From positions 6,351-70,350 of the forward strand of contig CAZIWH010000003.1 of assembly GCA_964542985.1 (NCBI GenBank): a stretch of 64,000 bases of DNA, in the 5' to 3' direction. This document shows, one piece after another, positions 17,991 to 26,134 of this stretch. The stretch's first letter is position 1. Every line of letters starts with the position of its first letter. The notes below the pieces were generated by a model, which was not told the origin of the DNA, searched no databases, and saw only the letters and a program-made list of their open reading frames with translations. The position numbers and the translations under genes are program-made. Source of the DNA: QNYQ01 sp964542985. GTDB taxonomy: Archaea > Thermoproteota > Thermoprotei_A > Sulfolobales > Pyrodictiaceae.

Positions 17991-18798
17991 GCCCAGTCGG
18001 CGGCACAGTGGCTAGTATGCACCTACTCGGATCCGGCCTCTGCTCGCCTACGAGCTTTCCATCTCGTATCAGGTAGATTTTCTTTGTGCAGTTGGCTACT
18101 TCCGGGTCATGTGTGACAACTACTATTGTAAGACCCTCCACCCTGTTCAGCCTAGTGAACAGCTCTACCACGAGCCGCGCAGTGGCCCGGTCAAGCGCCC
18201 CCGTCGGCTCATCCGCGAGCACGAGGAGCGGCCGACCAACAATAGCCCTCGCTATGGCTACGCGTTGCTGCTGGCCACCGCTCAACTGGAGAGGCTTCTT
18301 CCGCAGCCACTGGGGCTCGCCGCCCGCTTCCAGGAGGGCTCTCAGCACGAGCCTCTTCCTATGGCTACGTGGCACACCCCGCGGGATGAGAGGCAGCTCT
18401 ATGTTCTCATACACGGTCAGCCTGTTTATTAGGTTGAACTGCTGGAACACGAACCCTATGAACCTATTCCTTATCCGCGCCCTAGCCCTGTCGCCCAGCC
18501 TCCCAACATCTACACCCATGAGAAGCACCTTGCCCCTGGTCGGGACGTCGAGAAGGCCGGCCATGTTGAGCAGCGTGCTCTTCCCACTCCCGCTGGGCCC
18601 CATTATCGCCACATACTCTCCTCGGTGCACTGTGAGGCTGAGGCCGCGCAGCGCATATACAAAGGTCTCGCCTACACGGTACACCTTGTGCACGTCCACG
18701 AGCTGCAACAGAGGACGACCGTGGAAGGGGCTCCGTCCAAGGGTACTCTCCGCACCCTCCCCTACGGCCCGATAATCCGTCTTCATAGCCCCCAGCAT
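17980..18798 (-). CDS. ABC transporter ATP-binding protein, MacB/LolD type
   Basis: An ATPase of the MacB/LolD class. Walker A is GPSGSGKST, the Q-loop is FVFQQFNLI, the signature is LSGGQQQR, Walker B is LLVLADEPTGALD and the H-loop is VVTHDPE. The phrase DEPTGALD and the YALRGLSLTV start are typical of LolD/MacB ATPases that pair with FtsX-like permeases. ATG 18798 is preferred because GGAGG lies 8 bases upstream, giving 272 residues. It is the first gene of the set ATPase, exoprotein, permease, with an 11-base overlap into the exoprotein gene. It is divergent from hypB. Confidence 0.94.
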   Translation of the reverse strand: MLGAMKTDYRAVGEGAESTLGRSPFHGRPLLQLVDVHKVYRVGETFVYALRGLSLTVHRGEYVAIMGPSGSGKSTLLNMAGLLDVPTRGKVLLMGVDVGRLGDRARARIRNRFIGFVFQQFNLINRLTVYENIELPLIPRGVPRSHRKRLVLRALLEAGGEPQWLRKKPLQLSGGQQQRVAIARAIVGRPLLVLADEPTGALDRATARLVVELFTRLNRVEGLTIVVVTHDPEVANCTKKIYLIRDGKLVGEQRPDPSRCILATVPPTGHGG

Positions 18799-18926
18799 GT
18801 ATACTGCCTCCAACGCGGGGAGGATGATTAGCCCTACCCCTGGCGAAGCGCTGGGTTCTATGAAAGGTAGTCAACGGCGGTGAAACGAAAAACCCGCAGC
18901 CCTCTTTGGTGCAACTACACTTCTAC

Positions 18927-19634
18927 ATGGGTGCACAAGCCGTGGCGAAGCTTGTGCGCTTCATAGGCAAGGATATTATACGCGAGAACGAGGAGAAGGC
19001 TAGGGCCCTCCGTCGCCTCTATGACGAAGCCGGAGTAATCGTGTTCGAGTTCCTCGGTGGCCCTGGAAGTGGTAAGACCAGCGTGATAGAGAGACTAGTC
19101 GAGAGACTCCTCAAGGACTACAAGCCCGAGGAGATAATCTACATCGGCGGCGACATAGCAACTACTCTCGACACCGAAAGGATAGCCAAGTACGGCGTTC
19201 GCCACGTGCAGATAAACACTGGCGGCACATGCCACCTAGAGGTGCCCCACGTTGAGGCCGCGATAAAGGCCCTCGGCGGCCCCGAGGCGCTCAAGACAGC
19301 CAAAATAGTGATAATAGAGAACGTAGGAAACCTCATCTGTCCCTTCAACTTCCCCCTAGGTGCTCACGCTAGGATAATGGTTGCCGACGTGACGGAGGGA
19401 GAGGATAAGTTCATAAAGCATCCCCTCAGCACCAAGGTAAGCGACGTCATAGTGATAAACAAGGTCGACCTAGTAGAGGCCATAGGTGTAAACCTTGACA
19501 AGATGATAGACGACGCGAGGAAACTGAACCCCCGCGCCCCCATAGTCCTCGTGAGCGCTAAGACCGGGCAGGGTATAGAGGAGCTCTACGAGATACTCCA
19601 GGACATAGCCACCTCTCGGGCCAAGCAGCGGTGA
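18927..19634 (+). CDS. hypB: hydrogenase nickel incorporation GTPase
   Basis: HypB is a GTPase that helps deliver nickel to [NiFe] hydrogenase precursors. The P-loop is GGPGSGKTS. The metal-linked cysteines of the G domain are in NTGGTCHLE and NLICPFNF, and the guanine base motif is INKVDL. No N-terminal His-rich or CxxGCxC nickel store is present, as usual in archaea. ATG 18927 is taken as the start; TTG 18906 and GTG 18909 would add seven or six hydrophobic residues. hypA follows after 9 bases. The hydrogenase large subunit lies 1.6 kb downstream on the other strand. Confidence 0.96.
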   Translation: MGAQAVAKLVRFIGKDIIRENEEKARALRRLYDEAGVIVFEFLGGPGSGKTSVIERLVERLLKDYKPEEIIYIGGDIATTLDTERIAKYGVRHVQINTGGTCHLEVPHVEAAIKALGGPEALKTAKIVIIENVGNLICPFNFPLGAHARIMVADVTEGEDKFIKHPLSTKVSDVIVINKVDLVEAIGVNLDKMIDDARKLNPRAPIVLVSAKTGQGIEELYEILQDIATSRAKQR

Positions 19635-19643
19635 GTAGACGCG

Positions 19644-20084
19644 ATGCACGAGACAAGCATAGCCCTAAGCATACTCGCAGCAGTCGAGGACGCCTTCAAC
19701 CAAACTCCTGGCGCCAAGCGCGTGACCAAGATAAGGCTCCAGATAGGCATGCTGAGCCTTGTCGATCCTGAGGCCCTCCGCTTCGCGCTCAAGGTTGTAG
19801 CCAGAGACACCCCCGCAGAGGGCGCGGAGATAGAGATAGAGATGGTTAAGCCCAGGTTCCGCTGTCTCGACTGTGGCCACGAGTGGGAACCCAGCGAGAA
19901 AGACATAGAGAGGATAAGCAACGACCCTCAGCTCTCCACGCTCGTACACATAAACCCCGATGTACTCATTGAGTATCTCTCGTGCCCTCGCTGCGGCAGC
20001 AATAACGTGGAGATAGTCAGAGGCAAGGGAGTGATACTTCACAGCATAGATATCGAGACCGAGGAGAAGGCCGAGAAGCCGTAA
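19644..20084 (+). CDS. hypA: hydrogenase nickel metallochaperone
   Basis: HypA binds nickel at its N-terminus and works with HypB. The invariant MHE start is present (nickel ligand His2). The zinc domain has CLDCGHEW and CPRCGSNN, the two CxxC pairs. A longer linker between the pairs, as in other archaeal HypA proteins, gives 146 residues. It forms a two-gene unit with hypB. The other hyp genes (C, D, E, F) are not in the window. Confidence 0.96.
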   Translation: MHETSIALSILAAVEDAFNQTPGAKRVTKIRLQIGMLSLVDPEALRFALKVVARDTPAEGAEIEIEMVKPRFRCLDCGHEWEPSEKDIERISNDPQLSTLVHINPDVLIEYLSCPRCGSNNVEIVRGKGVILHSIDIETEEKAEKP

Positions 20085-20112
20085 AGGCCGAGAGCCCGGC
20101 TTTTCTCCCCCT
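20085..20112 (+). terminator. probable hypBA terminator
   Basis: Just after the hypA stop, GCCG and CGGC around 20088-20101 can form a short stem. It is followed by TTTT and a C/T tract. This is a plausible archaeal termination site separating hypBA from the next gene. The stem is weak; the T run is the main evidence. Confidence 0.4.
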
Positions 20113-20144
20113 CCTCGGTCTATACACCACACTGGGAGCCGTAT

Positions 20145-20540
20145 ATGGTTGTGAAGACTGGCGTAGCTCTTCCGGACGAGGTTTACAAGAGGTTACAAGA
20201 AGTAGCCAAGGCTATGGGGTACGGCAGCATATCCAAGGCTATAAGGGATGCAGTGGACATCTTCATAGCTTTCAATAGTTGGTGGAACCAGCGCGGAGTC
20301 CTCAAGGGATTCCTAATACTCCTAGTAGACCATGAGCGTGCGCCATACGTAGCCAAGCTTCTCTCTGAGCATGACATCGTGGACTATGTACTCGTAGAGT
20401 ATATACGCAGAATAAGAATGGAGATGATGTTGGCGGCTGTTGAGGGCGAGGCAGCTGAAATAAAGACTCTCTATAAGGAGCTGACAAAGCTACGCGGAAT
20501 ATACATGATGCAGCCCGTCTTCGCGCCAGTGCCCGGCTAG
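20145..20540 (+). CDS. NikR-like regulator lacking the nickel ligands
   Basis: A 131-residue ribbon-helix-helix protein (TGVALPDEVYKRLQEVAK, then GYGSISKAIRDAV) joined to a NikR/ACT-type domain. It follows NikR through GVLKGFLILLVDHE and AAVEGEAAEIKTLYKELTKLRGI. At the positions of the NikR nickel ligands (His, His, Cys) I find no His or Cys; the region reads VEYIRRIRMEMML. It cannot bind nickel in the known way. It lies after hypBA and next to the hydrogenase gene, so a role in hydrogenase control by another signal is plausible but inferred. A related protein with ligands intact is at 61717. Confidence 0.8.
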   Translation: MVVKTGVALPDEVYKRLQEVAKAMGYGSISKAIRDAVDIFIAFNSWWNQRGVLKGFLILLVDHERAPYVAKLLSEHDIVDYVLVEYIRRIRMEMMLAAVEGEAAEIKTLYKELTKLRGIYMMQPVFAPVPG

Positions 20541-21142
20541 AGCAATCCCATCGACTTGGCGTACTCCTCAGCATCATCTACCGCTCCCGTGAGTACATTA
20601 ACCCACGCGACCACGACACCACTCCTCTCAAGTGCATAGTCCTCGAGCTCCTTTACATAGAGCACATGTTCCACGTTTTTCTCCATAGCAACTTTCCTCA
20701 CAGCCTCCGGGGCCTCCCTGGAGCTAATGGGTTGAGCCTTATCGACTAACGCGAGCCTCCTGGTCCACACGTCGGCCTCCCACGTAGAGAGCATGGTTAT
20801 GTACTGTGAGACAAGACCCGGCACGTTATAGGGAAAGTACTCGACGATACTTCCGTCGGGGCGAATGCGAGCCATTTTAACGTTCCATATAGTGTATTGC
20901 TCTCTTCCGGCGACCACTAAGAGCGTGCCAGATTCCTCCTCTATTAGCCTCGAGAAGAACACACCCTTGCCTCGCTCGTTGCGGGCCAGGATGGCGCCAC
21001 GCACAAGCCTCTTCGCGTATACTGGGAACCCCCTCCTAACAGCCTCGCGGAAGTTCTCGTAGACGTAGATGCTAGGGTCGAGACTCAAACCCTGCCCCTC
21101 CGTCGCGGCGCAGAGGGTTTTCTCCGAGAAGCGTGGAGACAA
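20537..21142 (-). CDS. hypothetical protein downstream of hydrogenase
   Basis: A 201-residue soluble protein with no signal peptide, membrane span or known motif. It is alpha/beta in appearance; residues about 60-110 (GKGVFFSRLIEEESGTLLVV and the segment with YTIWNVKM) look like a beta sheet. The start is TTG at 21142. It follows the hydrogenase large subunit in the same direction after 117 bases, so it could be a co-transcribed accessory protein. It is convergent with the NikR-like gene and shares a CTAG in which both stop codons lie. Confidence 0.65.
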   Translation of the reverse strand: MSPRFSEKTLCAATEGQGLSLDPSIYVYENFREAVRRGFPVYAKRLVRGAILARNERGKGVFFSRLIEEESGTLLVVAGREQYTIWNVKMARIRPDGSIVEYFPYNVPGLVSQYITMLSTWEADVWTRRLALVDKAQPISSREAPEAVRKVAMEKNVEHVLYVKELEDYALERSGVVVAWVNVLTGAVDDAEEYAKSMGLL

Positions 21143-21259
21143 GTACGGCCTGCTGGGTTCTAAGTATACGGCTGCGCGGGGGTTGGGAGATACCAGGCGC
21201 AGATAAAAACCAGGAGAGGGTACTGTTGTTCGCGTAACTTCTCTTGCCCTTTAGTTATG

Positions 21260-23164
21260 CTAGCTGTAGTGGGCGGTGGTTATTACTTTCTTTATCTTCT
21301 TGACTAGCTTGCCGTTGTTGATTATCTGTATGTGCGCGGCGCAGGCAAGGCATGGGTCGAAGCTCCTTATGGCACGGACGAAGTCCAGTCCAGTCCATTC
21401 GTCGGGGCTAGTCTCCTCGGTTACGTACGTGTTTATCGCAGCCTGCTCGAACGGGCTGTACTTCATGTAGCCGCCCCTGTTGTCCTGCGGGCTCACGTTA
21501 CCAGTGGTCGGTGCGTGTATCTGAATGTTGAGGGTCTTGCCGCTCTTCTGCACCACCCAGTGCCTCACGGTGCCGCGAGGCGCCTCCAGGAAGCCTGCGC
21601 CGAAGGTTATCCTGCCAGGGTGCTTCCAAGGCCTGCTGGTCTTAGTGGAGCCGGCCTTGATGTACTCGAGCGCCTTAGTGGCAAACGCCCAGGCAGCGGT
21701 TACGTCTATCAGCAGGTTGAAGGCGCGCGCCCACAGCCTGTAGAGGGTGCTGCTGTACTCCGGCGCCTTCCACTCAAAGGTCATCTCCTCACAGACGCTG
21801 CTGGGCAGCTCATCTGTGCATGCTCTGGGCAGAGTGACGGTAAGCTTGCCGTTGCCGTCGCTCTTGAATACGCCGCCTAGGTAGGGCTCCTTGAACGCCT
21901 GCCTGCTGGTCACCAGGAGCCTTGCATAGGGGCCTACCTCGAAGGGGACTATCTTCTTCTCTATAACTAGTCTTACATGCGTGACCCAGGTGTACTTGTT
22001 ATTCCAGTTCCTAGTTTGTGGCGCCGGTATTGTGACCTTGAGCCACGGGTGATATGCTACTAGGTCGCCAACTCCCCCGGCCAGTGGGTTGCCGAGCGGA
22101 TCCTTGAAGCCCATCTTCTCGAGTTCGCCATACCAGGGTAGTTCCTTGACTTTGTCCTTCCAGTCCTTGTAGAAGGCTCTATCGACGTACTCAACTATCG
22201 AGGCCTGGTATTTCGCGAAGCTTGTATGCAGTAGACGACCCTTATAGATTACACCTGGCTTCACGTACCTCTTCTTGTCGTTTTCATCCATCTTCTTGTA
22301 GAATTCCTCCCATTCAACATAGTCGCCAATGCTCTCATAGAACTCGGGGTCGTCGAAGATGCCGCCGCTGGCCACGGCGAGTACGGTGCTCTTAGCCGGG
22401 TCGGGATGATAGCTTATGCCGTTGTCCTGGTAGCCGAGGCTCTCGTAGAACTTGAGGAGGTCCTCCCAGGCACTGTACATATACTTAGCCCAGGCGGTTA
22501 GCTTGGTGAGCCTATACACGTAGCCCATCACTAGGTACTCTGCGTTGCTGAGGTCAGTACCTATGCCGCCCGGTATCAGGGTGGAGGGGTGGCTGTGGCG
22601 GCCGTAGATGAGGACACCGGCTTCCCGTGCGAGGCGCTGGAACTTGGCGGCAAGCTGCCATAGCTTACCGGTTATTGGAGTGAGGGCATTCATTATGTCA
22701 GCTATGGTGGTGAAGCCGTGTATGTCGCGATGCTCGGCTAGCGTCTTCTTGGCTTCAGCGTAGACCTTGGGGGTCATTAGGGCGACTACCGGGGAGCTGT
22801 AGTCGGGTCCTTCCAGCATGTTTAGGATTATAGTGTGGTCGTAGATATGGTCGGTCATTGCATAAGCCATGTTGCGCAGCGCGACGCCCATCCGGTAGGG
22901 CGAGATGCCATAGGCCATGTCCACGGCATAAGTGGAGGCGTTTGCGTGGCTTGCGCCGCAGACGCCGCAGATACGGCTGTTGAGGTGAGGCAGGTCCTCC
23001 GGTGGGCGGCCGAGGTCAAAGACTTCGAAGCCGCGGAACATGGTTACGAAGCTACGGACGCTCTCCTTTATAGGCCTCTTTGTGGCGGTGTCAACCTTAA
23101 GGTAGAGACCAAGGTGGCCCTCTATACGTGTTATAGGGTCTATCAACATCTCCTTGGTGACCAC
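21260..23164 (-). CDS. [NiFe] hydrogenase large subunit
   Basis: The large subunit holds the Ni-Fe active site that splits or makes H2. The N-terminal motif DPITRIEGHL and the first ligand pair RICGVCGASH are present, and the second pair is DPCLACAAH near the C-terminus. After that His are 23 residues (IQIINNGK onward), the extension normally cut off by a maturation protease, so this is the precursor form. The length of 634 residues and the motifs resemble the group 1 uptake type. GTG 23164 has GAGGGGGAG 6 bases upstream. No small subunit or protease gene is next to it, which is unusual. Confidence 0.95.
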   Translation of the reverse strand: MVTKEMLIDPITRIEGHLGLYLKVDTATKRPIKESVRSFVTMFRGFEVFDLGRPPEDLPHLNSRICGVCGASHANASTYAVDMAYGISPYRMGVALRNMAYAMTDHIYDHTIILNMLEGPDYSSPVVALMTPKVYAEAKKTLAEHRDIHGFTTIADIMNALTPITGKLWQLAAKFQRLAREAGVLIYGRHSHPSTLIPGGIGTDLSNAEYLVMGYVYRLTKLTAWAKYMYSAWEDLLKFYESLGYQDNGISYHPDPAKSTVLAVASGGIFDDPEFYESIGDYVEWEEFYKKMDENDKKRYVKPGVIYKGRLLHTSFAKYQASIVEYVDRAFYKDWKDKVKELPWYGELEKMGFKDPLGNPLAGGVGDLVAYHPWLKVTIPAPQTRNWNNKYTWVTHVRLVIEKKIVPFEVGPYARLLVTSRQAFKEPYLGGVFKSDGNGKLTVTLPRACTDELPSSVCEEMTFEWKAPEYSSTLYRLWARAFNLLIDVTAAWAFATKALEYIKAGSTKTSRPWKHPGRITFGAGFLEAPRGTVRHWVVQKSGKTLNIQIHAPTTGNVSPQDNRGGYMKYSPFEQAAINTYVTEETSPDEWTGLDFVRAIRSFDPCLACAAHIQIINNGKLVKKIKKVITTAHYS

Positions 23165-23200
23165 GGAGCGCTCCCCCTCATTTAATATCCTCTTGGATAC

Positions 23201-23210
23201 AAATATTTTT
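23201..23210 (-). promoter_or_regulatory. TATA box of the hydrogenase gene
   Basis: On the minus strand this reads AAAAATATTT, about 41 bases before the GTG at 23164, in a locally AT-rich stretch. A start of transcription about 25 bases downstream would leave a short leader that contains the GAGGGGGAG ribosome site. Confidence 0.5.
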
Positions 23211-23288
23211 CATGTTACTTAAATGTGTCTACTCTTTAACGCCCGTACACTGCTTATTCGTAGGTTCAACCGCCATTAAGCAAGGAGA

Positions 23289-23388
23289 AAGGTGCACATA
23301 AGAGAAGAGGGCTCAGCAGCGGTAGGGCCCTCTCAGCCCCGCCTAGGCGAGTCGAAGGTAATACCATTCATCACAGCCCCAAGGGGCT
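23289..23388 (-). terminator. hairpins ending the NAD(P)-dehydrogenase-like gene
   Basis: Directly after the stop codon of the gene at 23389, AGCCCC-AA-GGGGCT (23375-23388) is a perfect inverted repeat. A second stem, AGAGGGC/GCCCTCT (23306-23312 with 23327-23333), is followed on the minus strand by pyrimidine-rich, T-containing sequence. Together they make a likely terminator before the hydrogenase promoter. Confidence 0.45.
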
Positions 23389-24531
23389 CTATCTCTCAAC
23401 AACGCATACCCTCTTAGACACGGTTACCCCTCGCGCCCTCAGCCGTCCAATAAGCTCATGCACTATTCCAGCAAGCGCCTCGGGAGGCACCACGCCAGGC
23501 TCCCGCCTAGGCTCCCTCAACGCCTGCAACACGAACCATGCGAACACTAGCCCAGTCAAGTAGGCCAGTGCAGTCATCTCATCGGGGAGTCCGAGTTCCT
23601 GCTGAGTCGCGTCAAGGTAGTACTCGGCCCTAACCAGGCCCCCGCCCCTGTCCTCTCCCTCAGCCACAACGTAAAGCACTACACGGTCACCGCTCTGAGG
23701 AAGCCTCTCCTCGAGCAGGCGGGCAAGCAGGCTCCTAGGAGGAGACGCGCAGCCCTCAACCACGTAGCTCCTCTCCTCCAGCAGTCCTAGCTCCCGGAGG
23801 CTGCGGAGCAGCGCCACGTGCCCTGGGTAGCGAAGCGTGTATTCGATCAGCGTAGACGGCTCCTTCAGGGTGCGGAGGAGAGTCCTAAGCCCATCGGTCG
23901 GCAGCGCCTCGAACTCTCCATGGCCTGGTATGGTCACGGTAGTTGCGTCGGCTATCGGATCAAGCTGGGCAGGCTCCCCGTTTATCCGGGCCCTGGCGGG
24001 CCGCGTGTACTCCTCCAAGAGGTCCTCAATGTTCCAGGACGCGACTAGCCCTAGAGGTGTCTTAGGTTCGGCCGCCAGTCCGCCGACGTAGACGTGGACG
24101 AGGAGAGGCCGGAGAATCCCCTGAGCGAGCCGGGCGGCGAGCATGTTGCTGAGGCCTGGCGCCAGCCCGGCGTCCACGTAGACGACGGAGTCTCTCTTCC
24201 TGGCAGCCTCCTCGTAGGCGAACGGATCGCGTACATAAGACACGTCAACAATCGTGGCGATACCTGCCTCAACCAGCCTCGGAACAACGGCCTCAGCCAC
24301 CCTTCCCGGTAACGCGGTAGCGGCAACCCTGCACCTTTCAGCTATCTGTGCGGCAGCCCTAGGGCTCGAGGCATCCGCAAGATGCGCCTCAAATCCCCGC
24401 CTCCTCGCAGCCTCGACGCGGGCCATGCTCGCATCATATACTACCACCTCTATGCCCTCCTCGGCAAGGAGAGTAGCGGCTGCGAAGCCTATGCGTCCAA
24501 AGCCCAGAAGACAGACGCTATCTTCGACCAA
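23389..24531 (-). CDS. saccharopine dehydrogenase-like NAD(P)-binding oxidoreductase
   Basis: A 380-residue protein with an N-terminal Rossmann fold (VCLLGFGRIGFAAATLLAEEG) followed by the saccharopine dehydrogenase / lysine dehydrogenase layout: a second segment (YVDAGLAPGLSNMLAAR), a beta-rich catalytic domain (ASWNIEDLLEEYTRPARA) and a helical end. Archaeal relatives are often named lysine 6-dehydrogenase or saccharopine reductase, but substrate choice cannot be read here. TTG 24531 is the start. It lies alone, upstream of the hydrogenase gene in the same direction but separated by terminator-like hairpins. Confidence 0.8.
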   Translation of the reverse strand: MVEDSVCLLGFGRIGFAAATLLAEEGIEVVVYDASMARVEAARRRGFEAHLADASSPRAAAQIAERCRVAATALPGRVAEAVVPRLVEAGIATIVDVSYVRDPFAYEEAARKRDSVVYVDAGLAPGLSNMLAARLAQGILRPLLVHVYVGGLAAEPKTPLGLVASWNIEDLLEEYTRPARARINGEPAQLDPIADATTVTIPGHGEFEALPTDGLRTLLRTLKEPSTLIEYTLRYPGHVALLRSLRELGLLEERSYVVEGCASPPRSLLARLLEERLPQSGDRVVLYVVAEGEDRGGGLVRAEYYLDATQQELGLPDEMTALAYLTGLVFAWFVLQALREPRREPGVVPPEALAGIVHELIGRLRARGVTVSKRVCVVER

Positions 24532-24689
24532 TAGTCACCCTCCCGGCGCCCAGGCCGCGGCACGAGGGAAAAGTACTCTCAGCATCCCTTCCGGCAGAGG
24601 CTGGCAGCCCAGAGGGGAGTCCGCTGAACAGGTAAAAGGAAGACGATGCTTCCGGGAGCCCATGCAGGGCTGCTCCACGGGCTAAGGTG

Positions 24690-25022
24690 TCAACATACGC
24701 GCCAGCCGGGTTCAGCCTCATCCCCCACGGTTACGAGGACAGGCTTCTGGCCCTTCTCGCAGCCCGCTGCAAGTATCATTCCCTCGCTTAGATAGCCACG
24801 TATCCTCTTCGGCTTAAGGTTAGCAACTACCACGACCTTCTTGCCTACAAGGTCCTCTGGCTTGTAGTACTCGGCTATCCCGGATATGATCTGACGCTTC
24901 TCCCCGCCAAGATCAACGATTAGGCGGAGCAGTCTCGTCCCCGGTATGTGTTCGGCTTCAAGCACTTTGCCTACGCGGAGGTCTACCTTAGCGAAATCCT
25001 CTATTGTTATCTCCCGGGTCAT
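24690..25022 (-). CDS. tRNA-binding OB-fold protein (MetRS beta-type)
   Basis: A 110-residue stand-alone tRNA-binding domain like the C-terminal appendix of bacterial methionyl-tRNA synthetase or Trbp111/CsaA. It begins ITIEDFAKVDLRVGKVLEAE and carries the OB-fold strands VVVVANLKPKRIRGYLSEGM. In archaea this protein is often annotated as MetRS beta subunit; it binds the tRNA elbow and helps synthetases. It stands apart from any synthetase gene here. ATG start at 25022. Confidence 0.92.
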   Translation of the reverse strand: MTREITIEDFAKVDLRVGKVLEAEHIPGTRLLRLIVDLGGEKRQIISGIAEYYKPEDLVGKKVVVVANLKPKRIRGYLSEGMILAAGCEKGQKPVLVTVGDEAEPGWRVC

Positions 25023-25093
25023 GGGTTTTCTTACCTCCTCTTCTCACTCCATCTCTGGCCGGCTTTCTGGCTCTGCCTGGAGGGTCTTCTAGG

Positions 25094-25384
25094 CTACTCC
25101 TCGGGCCTCGGAGGGATCTCAACTATCCTCTCGCCTGCCACGACCTGGTCTATGCTATGTATCGCTGCGCCTACCTCGTCGAAGACCTGGCGAACCTTCT
25201 CGAAGTCTATGCCATCTCCCTCGATAACCACTGTTAGACTCAAGGTCTCTACGTCAACCTCGTTCACTGTTATGTTTACGGCCTCTACGCCGGGGGCCTT
25301 GGCGAGTTCAAGGGCGACGTCAACTATTGAGGGGTCTTTAAGGGGTTTGAGCACGTCCAGTACGAGCCTCTTTAGCCCCGCCAA
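25094..25384 (-). CDS. DUF211 family protein
   Basis: The core AGLKRLVLDVLKPL and the alternating strands AVNITVNEVDVETLSLTVVIEG identify the archaeal DUF211 family, ferredoxin-like small proteins of unknown function that form oligomers. TTG 25384 gives about 96 residues, normal for the family, with GGAGGG 12 bases upstream. A longer frame to GTG 25435 adds 17 residues not typical of the family. It follows no clear partner; the tRNA-binding gene is 71 bases downstream in the same direction. Confidence 0.8.
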   Translation of the reverse strand: MAGLKRLVLDVLKPLKDPSIVDVALELAKAPGVEAVNITVNEVDVETLSLTVVIEGDGIDFEKVRQVFDEVGAAIHSIDQVVAGERIVEIPPRPEE

Positions 25385-25534
25385 CTCTATCGCATTCCCT
25401 CCAGGTACTACAGTGTCGGCATAAGAGGAAACCACTTGTATTATATCCTTTAATGCAGCGCTTAGCAGGTGGGGCTCCGGTGGTAATAAAGACTAGTATG
25501 CTGTGCTAGCAATGTTACTGGAGAAGGCTCCGAC

Positions 25535-26059
25535 GTGAAAGGTGTTGCGGGTGTGCGGCGCCACGGGGAGGGGGCGCTAGTCTTGGATAGGAGAGTGTTA
25601 GTAGACAGTATCGACAGGAGGCTAGTGGAGCTGCTGGCCGAGGATTCAAGGAAGAGTATACGCGACCTCGCGAGGGAGCTGGGACTCGCCCCCTCTACGG
25701 TGCATGCGCGCCTCAAGAGGCTCGTTGAGAGTGGCGTCATCAAAAGGTTCACCGTCCTCCCGGACTACGAGGTTCTGGGCTACAATGTGACCGCGCTTAT
25801 CCTCCTCCAGGTTGAGGGCGGGAAGATAGTTGACACGGGCGAACTCATAGCCAGGAATCCGCACGTCATAATGGTCTACGATATAACCGGTGACTATGAC
25901 TTAGCGGTGATAGCTAAGTTCCGCAGTGTCAGCGAGCTCGACGGGTTCCTCAAGGAGATAAACCGGTTGCCCTACGTGAAGAGGAGCGTCACGAGCATGA
26001 GCCTTAGAGTGATAAAGGAGGACTTCGTGTCGCCCCTGGTGGCGGGAGGCAGAGCTTAA
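25535..26059 (+). CDS. Lrp/AsnC-family transcription regulator (second copy)
   Basis: A second Lrp/AsnC protein. The helix-turn-helix is DSRKSIRDLARELGLAPSTV followed by HARLKRLVESGVIKRF, and the RAM domain carries VYDITGDYDLAVIAKF. It differs enough from the protein at 4525 to have its own targets. GTG 25535 gives 174 residues; TTG 25583 would give 158 and is nearer the usual family start. The C-terminal tail FVSPLVAGGRA is longer than in the first copy. It is divergent from the DUF211 gene. Confidence 0.92.
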   Translation: MKGVAGVRRHGEGALVLDRRVLVDSIDRRLVELLAEDSRKSIRDLARELGLAPSTVHARLKRLVESGVIKRFTVLPDYEVLGYNVTALILLQVEGGKIVDTGELIARNPHVIMVYDITGDYDLAVIAKFRSVSELDGFLKEINRLPYVKRSVTSMSLRVIKEDFVSPLVAGGRA

Positions 26060-26134
26060 GACGCCCCAGCGCCTAGAGCCCCGGCCTCATGGGTATCAAC
26101 AGCTGGAGGAACGCCAAGGGAGGTGCGAGCCGGG

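Noticed and set aside
18927..18940. A TGTGCACA-like site (GGTGCACA) at the hypB start
   Set aside because: It has 7 of 8 bases, lies inside codons and is single, so it is likely chance. A similar single GGTGCACA at 23291 upstream of the hydrogenase gene was set aside for the same reason.
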